This document shows, piece after piece, positions 1 through 4,688 of a stretch of 5,745 bases of DNA. Below the pieces are notes generated by a model, which was not told the origin of the DNA, ran no database searches, and saw only the letters and a list, made by a program, of their open reading frames with translations. The stretch is from NCBI GenBank assembly GCA_934162685.1, contig CAKPJO010000104.1, positions 1-5,745 of the forward strand, in the 5' to 3' direction. How positions within the stretch are numbered: the stretch's first letter is position 1; every line of letters begins with the position of its first letter. The position numbers and the translations under genes are program-made. The DNA comes from an uncultured Bacilli bacterium. GTDB taxonomy: Bacteria; Bacillota_I; Bacilli_A; RFN20; CAG-826.

Positions 1-359
1 GTAAGGTTGATCGTTCTGCCGCATATATGGCACGTTATGTTGCTAAAAATTTAGTTGCCTCTGGCGTAGCAGATCGTCTTGAAGTACAGCTTAGTTATGC
101 AATTGGAGTAGCAAAACCTTTAAGTATTAATGTGGAAGGATTTGGTACATTAAAAGTAGATGTTAGTAAAGTGCTTGAAATAATTGAAAAAGTTTTTGAT
201 TTAACTCCAGCTGGGATTATTAAAGCATTTAGTTTAACTAAGCCTTCATTTAAATATCAAGATTTAGCAAGTTATGGTCACTTTGGAAGACCAGATTTAG
301 ATTTACCTTGGGAAAAACTTGACAAAGTAGACGCCATTAAAAAATTAATAAAAGAATAA
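1..359 (+). CDS. metK: S-adenosylmethionine synthetase, C-terminal part (5' truncated)
   Basis: Makes S-adenosylmethionine from methionine and ATP in the cytosol. Only the last 118 residues are present; the reading frame is open to the window edge and starts at base 3, so the ATG at base 27 is internal, not a start. The fragment opens with the family signature KVDRSAAYMARY, which contributes to the active site, followed by the conserved KNLVASG, a SYAIGVAKP strand and the near-terminal YGHFGR and PWEKLDK blocks. I recognise these as closely matching E. coli and Bacillus MetK. The C-terminus is of normal length and ends in TAA, with an intrinsic terminator starting at the stop codon, so metK is the last gene of its transcript. 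No sign of decay. The upstream half and its control region lie outside the window. Confidence 0.97.
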   Translation, partial: KVDRSAAYMARYVAKNLVASGVADRLEVQLSYAIGVAKPLSINVEGFGTLKVDVSKVLEIIEKVFDLTPAGIIKAFSLTKPSFKYQDLASYGHFGRPDLDLPWEKLDKVDAIKKLIKE

Positions 360-384
360 AAGTAGCAACCGCTACTTTTTATTT
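358..384 (+). terminator. Intrinsic terminator of metK
   Basis: A 6-bp stem AGTAGC/GCTACT (361-366 with 371-376) closes on a four-base AACC loop. It is extended by A-T pairs into the flanking A and T runs and followed by TTTTTATTTT. The upstream arm begins in the metK stop codon. Read directly from the sequence. Confidence 0.85.
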
Positions 385-512
385 TAGCTAAATAAAAAAA
401 TTAAAATCTGATTATTTTGTATAAAGAAACCACTTACATCTAAATTATATCAAAATAAGTTATTAATTAAAATACTATATTTTTTTTATTTAAAGTGCGA
501 AAATAGTAGTGT

Positions 513-535
513 GGAATATTGTTACACAATATTTG
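513..535 (+). promoter_or_regulatory. Hairpin in the hpf leader, immediately before the ribosome binding site
   Basis: Perfect 8-bp inverted repeat AATATTGT/ACAATATT (515-522 with 526-533) with a three-base TAC loop, extendable by a G-U pair at 514/534. It ends two to three bases before the AAAGGAG site of hpf. There is no T-run after it, so it is not an intrinsic terminator. It could be an RNA element affecting ribosome access or an mRNA end, or a DNA operator. The inverted repeat is seen; its role is inferred. The 385-510 interval upstream is very AT-rich; I found no convincing sigma-A promoter in it. Confidence 0.45.
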
Positions 536-536
536 G

Positions 537-545
537 AAAGGAGAG
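537..545 (+). promoter_or_regulatory. Ribosome binding site that fixes the hpf start
   Basis: AAAGGAGAG lies seven to nine bases before the ATG at 553. The longer reading frame that opens with GTG at 511 has no Shine-Dalgarno site, and its first 14 codons would pass through both the hairpin and this site, so the 553 ATG is preferred. Confidence 0.85.
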
Positions 546-552
546 ACTATTT

Positions 553-1101
553 ATGAAATACCAAATTATTGGAAAGAACATTGAAGTCACAGAAGGCATT
601 AAGGAGGCCTTATTAAAAAAACTCCATCGCATGGACAAATATTTCGTTATTAATGATGATGTTGAATGCCGTGCTGTTGTGAGAACTTATAAAACTGGTC
701 AAAAGGTTGAAATTACTATTTTTACTAAAATGATGGATTTTAGAGCCGAAGTAATTGATAATGATTTATATGCAGCATTTGATTTAGCTATTGATAAATT
801 AGAAGGACAAATGCGTAAGTTAAAAACTAGATTAGATCGTAGAAACAAAGATGGTTTAGGAAAATCTATTGCATTTGAAAATTTTGAAGCCGAAAAAGAA
901 GAAGCAGAAAGTGATGAAATTGTACGTACTAAATCTTATTTATTAAGTCCAATGTCTATGGAAGAAGCTATTACAAGAATGGAAGCATTAGGACATGACT
1001 TCTTTATGTATTTAGATATTGATGATGATATGATTTCTGTATTATATCGTCGTGATAATGGTGGATTAGGTATTATTCAAGCTGAAAATAAATTAAAATA
1101 A
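553..1101 (+). CDS. hpf: Ribosome hibernation-promoting factor, long form
   Basis: Binds the 30S subunit at the decoding centre and pairs 70S ribosomes into inactive 100S dimers in slow growth or stress. The 182-residue product has the two domains of the Gram-positive long form. The N-terminal RaiA/YfiA-type domain is residues 1-100, opening MKYQIIGKNIEVTEGIKEAL and ending in the basic helix QMRKLKTRLDRR. An acidic linker at about 108-123 (EAEKEEAESDE) follows. The C-terminal dimerisation domain is about 124-177, with IVRTK, PMSMEEAITRMEALGHDFF and the YRRDNGGLG end. Length and motif order are normal. The start at 553 is chosen from the AAAGGAG site and because MKYQ is the usual family N-terminus. 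It stands alone between metK and a terminator rather than next to secA/prfB, its common setting in Firmicutes. The leader hairpin at 515-533 is the only visible regulatory candidate. Confidence 0.96.
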   Translation: MKYQIIGKNIEVTEGIKEALLKKLHRMDKYFVINDDVECRAVVRTYKTGQKVEITIFTKMMDFRAEVIDNDLYAAFDLAIDKLEGQMRKLKTRLDRRNKDGLGKSIAFENFEAEKEEAESDEIVRTKSYLLSPMSMEEAITRMEALGHDFFMYLDIDDDMISVLYRRDNGGLGIIQAENKLK

Positions 1102-1122
1102 TAAAATTAAAAGATGACTTTT

Positions 1123-1165
1123 GGCCTTGTACATCAATTAGTGCAAGGCTTTTTCATTTTTTTTA
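1123..1165 (+). terminator. Intrinsic terminator of hpf
   Basis: A 9-pair stem, GCCTTGTAC with GTGCAAGGC (1124-1132 with 1141-1149, one G-U pair), with an eight-base loop, followed by TTTTTCATTTTTTTTA. Sits 22 bases after the hpf stop. Read directly from the sequence. Confidence 0.92.
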
Positions 1166-1188
1166 TTCTTTCTGCATTTATTTATATT

Positions 1189-1195
1189 AGGTGAT
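1189..1195 (+). promoter_or_regulatory. Ribosome binding site that fixes the aspartokinase-like start
   Basis: AGGTGAT matches the 3' half of the full anti-Shine-Dalgarno complement AAAGGAGGTGAT and lies four bases before the GTG at 1200. The GTG at 1191 lies inside this site, so it cannot be the start served by it. A TATATT at 1183-1188 resembles a -10 box, but no -35 partner is visible and it would put the transcript start inside this site, so I do not call it a promoter. Confidence 0.65.
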
Positions 1196-1199
1196 ATTT

Positions 1200-2144
1200 G
1201 TGGAATATATAGTCATGAAATTTGGAGGAATTGCAACTAGTACAAGCAAAAATAGAGAAAAAATAGCGAGTATTATTGAAAAAATTAATCATAAAAAAAT
1301 TCTTCTTGTTGTGAGCGCTATGGGGAGAGTTGGATTTCCTTATGCAACGGATACATTACTTGATCTTATTGATAGTGCAAACATTACAATTAAAGAAGAA
1401 AATCGTTTGTTATCAATTGGTGAAATTATTTCTTCTATTGTTATGTCGAATTTATTAAATTCCAAAAAAATAAAAGCATATGCACTATCTTTAAAAGAAA
1501 TAGGTTTATACAAAAAAGATAAATTTGTATTTGAAAATAGCGCAATTACTGAATTATTTAATAGTTATAATGTTTTGATAGTACCAGGATTTATTGCTTT
1601 AGATAATAAAGAGAATGTTATCACTTTAAAAAGAGGTGGAGGGGATTTATCCGCGTGTATTTTAACTAATTTTTTAAATTGTACTACAACATATCTTTTT
1701 AAAGATGTTAGTGGAGTTTTGCCATTTGTTTCTCAGGGCTATAATAATATTAAACCTATTAAATATTTGAGTTATTTAGAAGCTTTGGCATTAACCAATA
1801 TTGGATATAATATCATTCAAAAAGATGCTTTGATATACGCTAAAGAAAGTAACTTAGAAATTGTTGTAACTAATTATGTAAACGGAAAAATAGGAACAGT
1901 AATCGGAAAAAACGAATTAAACAAACATATAATTGGGATGAATTTTACGAAAAACACTATTAAAATTGCAACGCTATTTCCTGAATTAACGGATGAACAA
2001 ATTAAGAAAAATTTCAGCAATAACCATCTATTTTTTAAAAACTTCAAAATGAAAAAAGATTATGTTGAGTACGAATTTGGAATAAATCAAATTCAGTTAG
2101 CTAAAAAGATGTTGATTGATACTTATTTCAAAGACTACTTATAA
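1200..2144 (+). CDS. Short, divergent aspartokinase-like protein with one possible ACT-like tail
   Basis: Amino-acid-kinase fold, about residues 1-235, most like the Bacillus DapG type of aspartokinase, which makes 4-phospho-aspartate for lysine, diaminopimelate, threonine and methionine synthesis. Seen: KFGG at 7-10 (phosphate-binding lysine 7), VSAMGR with PYATDTLL at 38-54, LLSIGE at 70-75 (the substrate-binding Glu block), KRGGGDLSA at 144-152, KDVSGV at 168-173. Departures: KFGG is followed by IATS instead of TS; the usual GGSD is GGGD; the nucleotide-binding TxDPR after the D-V-x-G motif is absent. After residue 240 only about 75 residues remain, with a beta-alpha-beta-beta-alpha look that could be one ACT-like domain; the usual enzyme is about 400 residues with two. 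The 314-residue GTG start at 1200 gives MEYIVMKFGG, like family N-termini. No asd or dap gene adjoins it, and no lysine riboswitch or T-box fits the 34-base space upstream. Family membership is sure; catalysis and feedback control are open. Confidence 0.82.
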   Translation: MEYIVMKFGGIATSTSKNREKIASIIEKINHKKILLVVSAMGRVGFPYATDTLLDLIDSANITIKEENRLLSIGEIISSIVMSNLLNSKKIKAYALSLKEIGLYKKDKFVFENSAITELFNSYNVLIVPGFIALDNKENVITLKRGGGDLSACILTNFLNCTTTYLFKDVSGVLPFVSQGYNNIKPIKYLSYLEALALTNIGYNIIQKDALIYAKESNLEIVVTNYVNGKIGTVIGKNELNKHIIGMNFTKNTIKIATLFPELTDEQIKKNFSNNHLFFKNFKMKKDYVEYEFGINQIQLAKKMLIDTYFKDYL

Positions 2145-2154
2145 TAAAAAAACG

Positions 2155-2200
2155 CTATCACAATAACCACAATTTGTGTATAATAGTTGTGGTGATTTTT
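2155..2200 (+). promoter_or_regulatory. Promoter-like -10 inside an inverted repeat before the HAD phosphatase gene
   Basis: A consensus TATAAT lies at 2179-2184; the -35 region is weak (CTATCA at 2155-2160, 18-base spacer). Transcription would start near 2191, leaving a leader of about ten bases that is mostly the GGTGAT ribosome binding site. The -10 box sits between arms ACCACAA (2166-2172) and TTGTGGT (2187-2193), with a second pair ATCAC/GTGAT (2157-2161, 2192-2196). A-run 2146-2152 and T-run 2196-2200 flank it, so it may instead act as a terminator for the aspartokinase-like gene. The repeats are seen; the function is inferred. Confidence 0.45.
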
Positions 2201-3049
2201 ATGGCAAAAGTACTCGCTATCGATTTGGATGGAACATTATTTTACCCTAAAAAAAGAGTTAAAATGATTCCAAGAAAAAACACTAATTTTATTAGACATT
2301 TTATTGACGAAGGAAATAAAGTAGTTATTTGCTCTGGAAGAAATTTGTCATATGCGCAAAAGGTTATTGAAAAAATCAATCGCCCATTAGATGTTATTGG
2401 TTGTAATTCTAGTTTTGTTATTAGTGATGGAAAGATAATTCATGAATCAATGCTTACGCATCCTTTAGTTGGCAAAATCGTTAAAGAATTACGAGATCAA
2501 TTTAATATTAATGCTTGGCTAATGATGTCTAAAAATCAAAGCTTAGTTATAGCAGGAGAAATGGGCTTTTTAAAACGATGGGTTTATAAACTTGTTTATG
2601 CTTGCCAAGGTGTTTATGCTGAAAAATATGTTATTAGTAATGAAGTATTTGAGGAAGAAATCAAAAAGGGACAAGTATATAAGTTAATGATGTTTTTTGG
2701 CTTAGGGAAAAAAGGAAAAGAAAAAGCTTGCGAAGCCACTAAATATTTAAGAAGTAACTATAGTGATAAGATTGAAGCTTCTTGGACAGATAACTTTATT
2801 GAAATAACTGCTGCTAATGTTTCTAAATCTAATGGCTTATTAACATATTGTGATTACTTAAATATAAATCACGATGATGTTTACGTGGTTGGTGACTCAG
2901 GAAATGACATATCAATGTTCCAAACATTCCAAGAACATAGTTTCTGTATGAAACATGCATCATATAAAGTTAAAAAGTTTGCAAAATATCATATCGATAT
3001 GGTTGCAGATATAAAAGATTATATTGGAGGAAACGAAAATGATGAATAA
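2201..3049 (+). CDS. Cof-type HAD-superfamily hydrolase (class IIB sugar-phosphate or nucleotide phosphatase)
   Basis: Cytosolic Mg-dependent phosphatase of the Cof/YidA type; members remove phosphate from sugar phosphates, flavin precursors or similar small metabolites, and the substrate cannot be read here. All four HAD motifs are intact in the 282 residues: motif I DLDGT at 8-12 (nucleophile Asp8, acid/base Asp10), motif II Ser45 in CSGR, motif III Lys209 in SKSNG, motif IV GDSGND at 231-236 with metal-binding Asp232 and Asp236. The region between about 85 and 195 is the type IIB cap that chooses the substrate. Length is normal for Cof proteins. The start at 2201 (MAKVLAIDLDG) is taken over a TTG at 2174 because GGTGAT at 2191-2196 precedes it and the TTG frame would begin inside the promoter. 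Its last 11 bases overlap the next gene, whose ribosome binding site lies within this coding sequence, so the two are probably translated together. Confidence 0.92.
   Translation: MAKVLAIDLDGTLFYPKKRVKMIPRKNTNFIRHFIDEGNKVVICSGRNLSYAQKVIEKINRPLDVIGCNSSFVISDGKIIHESMLTHPLVGKIVKELRDQFNINAWLMMSKNQSLVIAGEMGFLKRWVYKLVYACQGVYAEKYVISNEVFEEEIKKGQVYKLMMFFGLGKKGKEKACEATKYLRSNYSDKIEASWTDNFIEITAANVSKSNGLLTYCDYLNINHDDVYVVGDSGNDISMFQTFQEHSFCMKHASYKVKKFAKYHIDMVADIKDYIGGNENDE
3026..3030 (+). promoter_or_regulatory. Ribosome binding site that fixes the start of the unknown helical protein
   Basis: GGAGG lies eight bases before the ATG at 3039, inside the last codons of the HAD phosphatase gene. The open frame extends up to a TTG at 3024, but that codon overlaps the site itself and is not a credible start. 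A second in-frame ATG follows at 3042. Confidence 0.85.
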
Positions 3050-3881
3050 TTTTAAACACACACAAATGGTAACTTATTTTTATTTAAAAAATTTAAGAGA
3101 GATGTTAGATTTTGCTTATGAAGGTAGAAATAAGAAAAAAGAGGAATACGATCAAAAAAAGAAAATTTTTGAGCAAGCAATTGGAGAAAATGGGATTTTA
3201 GAAAATTTTGTTTTCAAATCTAATCCAGAACAAAAAGATAAAATCAAAGAAAAGTATGAAGATTTTATGTATGATGTCTTCAATGATCGTGTCATTAGTT
3301 TTGAAAATGATAAAATGATATTTGATGTTGCACAAAAACTAAATTTCTTTAAATCTATTTTTGAAACAAGAGAATTATTTCAAACAATAGCTATTTCACA
3401 AATTAATTATGGACGTAAAACTTTTAATGAAGAATATGATGCAGAAGTTGAAAAACTTGTTGTAGCAGAAGATATATTCTATCGTTCATTATTTACATTG
3501 CTCTTAGAAGTTGCGGTTCGTGATACTTTCTTAGATTATGTTAAAGAAATGAATGAATCTAAAGGACAACCTAATCCACAAATTAATTTTATTACTAATA
3601 TCTTAGGTCAATATTTACAACTTGCCACTGCGATTATGAATAATAACGTGATGGTAGAAAATGAATATTTTGATGAAGCAAAGCACTGCTTTAAAACAGC
3701 AATAGATGCAATTACTGGTAAATTAGGTAAGAAAAATTTACAAGAACAAGAAAATTATTTTATTCGCGCTCGTGAAGCAGTTGATAAATCATTGATTGAA
3801 GCTGAAAAAAATTGGCTTACTTTATTTAATCCATTAGTTAAAGAAACTATTGAATTTGAAAAACAAAGTAAAGAAAATTAG
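3039..3881 (+). CDS. Unknown all-helical cytosolic protein coupled to the HAD phosphatase
   Basis: I do not recognise this 280-residue protein. It has no signal peptide, no membrane segment and no known catalytic motif that I can see. Composition suggests almost pure alpha-helix: a charged, coiled-coil-prone stretch at about 28-48 (rich in Lys/Glu/Gln), helices through 66-120, a hydrophobic helix around 150-165 (LFTLLLEVAV), a break at about 172-182 (Asn/Gly/Pro), and amphipathic helices from 183 to the end. There is one Cys (217) and one Trp (259). The repeat-like helical C-terminal part (about 205-260) is faintly reminiscent of a TPR-type pair, but no repeat consensus is convincing. Codon use resembles its neighbours. 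It starts within the HAD gene (11-base overlap, GGAGG eight bases upstream) and is followed by a strong terminator, so its expression should follow the phosphatase. A shared process with it is inference only. Confidence 0.85.
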   Translation: MMNNFKHTQMVTYFYLKNLREMLDFAYEGRNKKKEEYDQKKKIFEQAIGENGILENFVFKSNPEQKDKIKEKYEDFMYDVFNDRVISFENDKMIFDVAQKLNFFKSIFETRELFQTIAISQINYGRKTFNEEYDAEVEKLVVAEDIFYRSLFTLLLEVAVRDTFLDYVKEMNESKGQPNPQINFITNILGQYLQLATAIMNNNVMVENEYFDEAKHCFKTAIDAITGKLGKKNLQEQENYFIRAREAVDKSLIEAEKNWLTLFNPLVKETIEFEKQSKEN

Positions 3882-3887
3882 TATATT

Positions 3888-3930
3888 CGACAAATTATGT
3901 GTAGTTTAGTGCCGTAATTTGTCGTTTTTT
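3888..3930 (+). terminator. Intrinsic terminator of the HAD/unknown gene pair
   Basis: A perfect 10-bp stem, CGACAAATTA with TAATTTGTCG (3888-3897 and 3915-3924), extendable by two more pairs, encloses an unusually long loop of 13-17 bases and is followed at once by six T. It starts six bases after the stop codon. Read directly from the sequence. Confidence 0.9.
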
Positions 3931-3960
3931 ATAAATTTGTCAATTTGTTTATTTATTTCC

Positions 3961-3990
3961 TTTGCATTTTGATTAAAACTATCTTATTAT
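3961..3990 (+). promoter_or_regulatory. Likely sigma-A promoter of the XRE regulator gene
   Basis: TATTAT at 3985-3990 (five of six -10 bases) with TTTGCA at 3961-3966 (four of six -35 bases) and an 18-base spacer. A start near 3997 would leave about 19 bases before the ATG, including the AAGGGG ribosome site at 4000-4005. Plausible but not unique in such AT-rich DNA. Confidence 0.4.
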
Positions 3991-4015
3991 TAAATTACGA
4001 AGGGGTAATAGATAT

Positions 4016-4228
4016 ATGAAAACAGCTAAATTAACGAAGTTTCGTGAATTGAGAAAACAACATGGTATCAACTTAGATATGGTTGCTAAAGAACTTAATG
4101 TTTCTAAAGCGTATATCTCTATGGTTGAAACTGGACGTCGTAGTCTCGATTACGAGATGGCAATCAACATGGCTAAAATGTTTGAGACCCATCCAGATGA
4201 ATTGTTTTATGACGATATGACAAAATAA
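4016..4228 (+). CDS. Small XRE/Cro-CI family DNA-binding regulator
   Basis: A 70-residue single-domain helix-turn-helix protein, the size of a Cro-like or SinR/XRE-only regulator, with no room for a ligand or peptidase domain. The five-helix fold is readable: helix 1 at about 5-16 (KLTKFRELRKQH), helix 2 at 20-27 (LDMVAKEL), recognition helix 3 at 30-39 (SKAYISMVETG), helix 4 at 45-56 and helix 5 near DELF at 61-64. The SKAYISMVETGRR segment is the classic XRE signature. The start is well fixed by AAGGGG ten bases upstream. It has its own likely promoter and terminator. The adjacent inverted repeat at 4265-4282, touching the promoter of the next gene, is a natural candidate target, but that is inference; a housekeeping regulator with distant targets is equally possible. 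No phage or toxin partner is visible. Confidence 0.93.
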   Translation: MKTAKLTKFRELRKQHGINLDMVAKELNVSKAYISMVETGRRSLDYEMAINMAKMFETHPDELFYDDMTK

Positions 4229-4232
4229 TTCA

Positions 4233-4260
4233 AAAAGAGCAGAGATGCTCTTTTCTTTTA
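4233..4260 (+). terminator. Intrinsic terminator of the XRE regulator gene
   Basis: Stem AAAAGAGCA/TGCTCTTTT (4233-4241 with 4246-4254), loop GAGA, followed by a T-rich CTTTTA. The A and T runs are part of the stem, so it may also work on the opposite strand. Read directly from the sequence. Confidence 0.88.
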
Positions 4261-4264
4261 CAAT

Positions 4265-4282
4265 CAATCAATAAATTGATTG
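4265..4282. repeat. Perfect inverted repeat, possible operator
   Basis: CAATCAAT and ATTGATTG (4265-4272, 4275-4282) form an 18-base palindrome with a two-base AA centre. It ends exactly one base before the -35 box of the next gene and lies 37 bases after the XRE regulator stop. No T-run follows, and the terminator of the upstream gene is already complete at 4260, so an operator is the simplest reading. CAAT also occurs once more at 4261-4264, giving a CAAT-CAATCAAT run. Its size suits an XRE dimer site. Confidence 0.5.
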
Positions 4283-4311
4283 TTGAAACTAAATATTTAA
4301 AATGTTAAAAT
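4283..4311 (+). promoter_or_regulatory. Strong sigma-A promoter with extended -10
   Basis: TTGAAA at 4283-4288, a 17-base spacer, and TAAAAT at 4306-4311 preceded by TG at 4303-4304 in the extended -10 position. This is the best promoter match in the window. The start would be near 4318, leaving about 20 bases with the AAGGAGTGA ribosome site (4325-4333) before the ATG at 4339. Confidence 0.75.
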
Positions 4312-4338
4312 ATAACAAGTCTCTAAGGAGTGAATATT

Positions 4339-4656
4339 ATGAAAAAGAAAAAAGTTAGTACAAAAGAATTAGTTGGTTATATTATTAGCGGTGTTATTGC
4401 TTTGTTTGGAGTAGCATTAATGATTACTCATACTGTAGGTGTTTATTTACCAGTGTTAAATAGCAATAATGCTGTTGTAATTGCAGAAAATGCTGTAATA
4501 AATGCTTTAAAAATCAATTTGGATTTTTTAGGCTGGGGAATTATCTTTATGGTAATTGGCGTTTTCATTGCTTTAATGATTTTATTAAATGTTGCTAAAA
4601 AAGTTGATTACGATGTTGAAAAGGCTCAACGTCGTGCTCAAAGATTGGGATTATAA
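4339..4656 (+). CDS. Small two-helix membrane protein of unknown function
   Basis: A 105-residue integral membrane protein. A basic start (MKKKKVSTKE) leads into a first hydrophobic helix at about 11-30 (LVGYIISGVIALFGVALMI). A polar loop follows at about 41-60 (NSNNAVVIAENAVINALKIN), then a second helix at about 62-85 (DFLGWGIIFMVIGVFIALMILL) and a charged tail DVEKAQRRAQRLGL. The positive ends suggest both termini in the cytosol and the short loop outside. I do not recognise a family. The ATG at 4339 is preferred to the GTG at 4330 because the GTG lies inside the AAGGAGTGA ribosome site. It has its own strong promoter, abutted by the 4265-4282 palindrome, and its own terminator, so it is probably a regulated single gene; control by the XRE protein next door is inference. 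Confidence 0.88.
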   Translation: MKKKKVSTKELVGYIISGVIALFGVALMITHTVGVYLPVLNSNNAVVIAENAVINALKINLDFLGWGIIFMVIGVFIALMILLNVAKKVDYDVEKAQRRAQRLGL

Positions 4657-4657
4657 G

Positions 4658-4681
4658 AAGAGGTATTAAACCTCTTTTTTT
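4658..4681 (+). terminator. Intrinsic terminator of the small membrane protein gene
   Basis: A 7-pair stem AAGAGGT/ACCTCTT (4658-4664 with 4670-4676) around a five-base loop, followed by five further T. The next start codon is only eight bases after the T-run, so the structure also forms the immediate leader of the next gene if transcription reads through. Confidence 0.88.
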
Positions 4682-4688
4682 AAAAATC

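Noticed and set aside
385..510. Promoter boxes for hpf (TATAAA at 420-425, TACTAT at 473-478).
   Set aside because: In this AT-rich spacer neither has a believable -35 partner at 16-18 bases, so I cannot choose one. No sigma-B or sigma-H pattern was found either.
1102..1199. A lysine riboswitch or T-box controlling the aspartokinase-like gene.
   Set aside because: After the hpf terminator only 34 bases remain before the start codon, far too few for either element, and no matching conserved bases are present.
4073..4267. A 64-codon open frame on the - strand opposite the XRE gene.
   Set aside because: It lies antisense to a clearly real gene and its terminator, has no ribosome site or promoter that I can see, and its product has no recognisable composition.
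4016..4656. A toxin-antitoxin or phage-type module made of the XRE protein and the small membrane protein.
   Set aside because: The two genes have separate promoters and terminators and do not overlap. The membrane protein is larger than typical type I toxins, and no phage genes or attachment sites are nearby.
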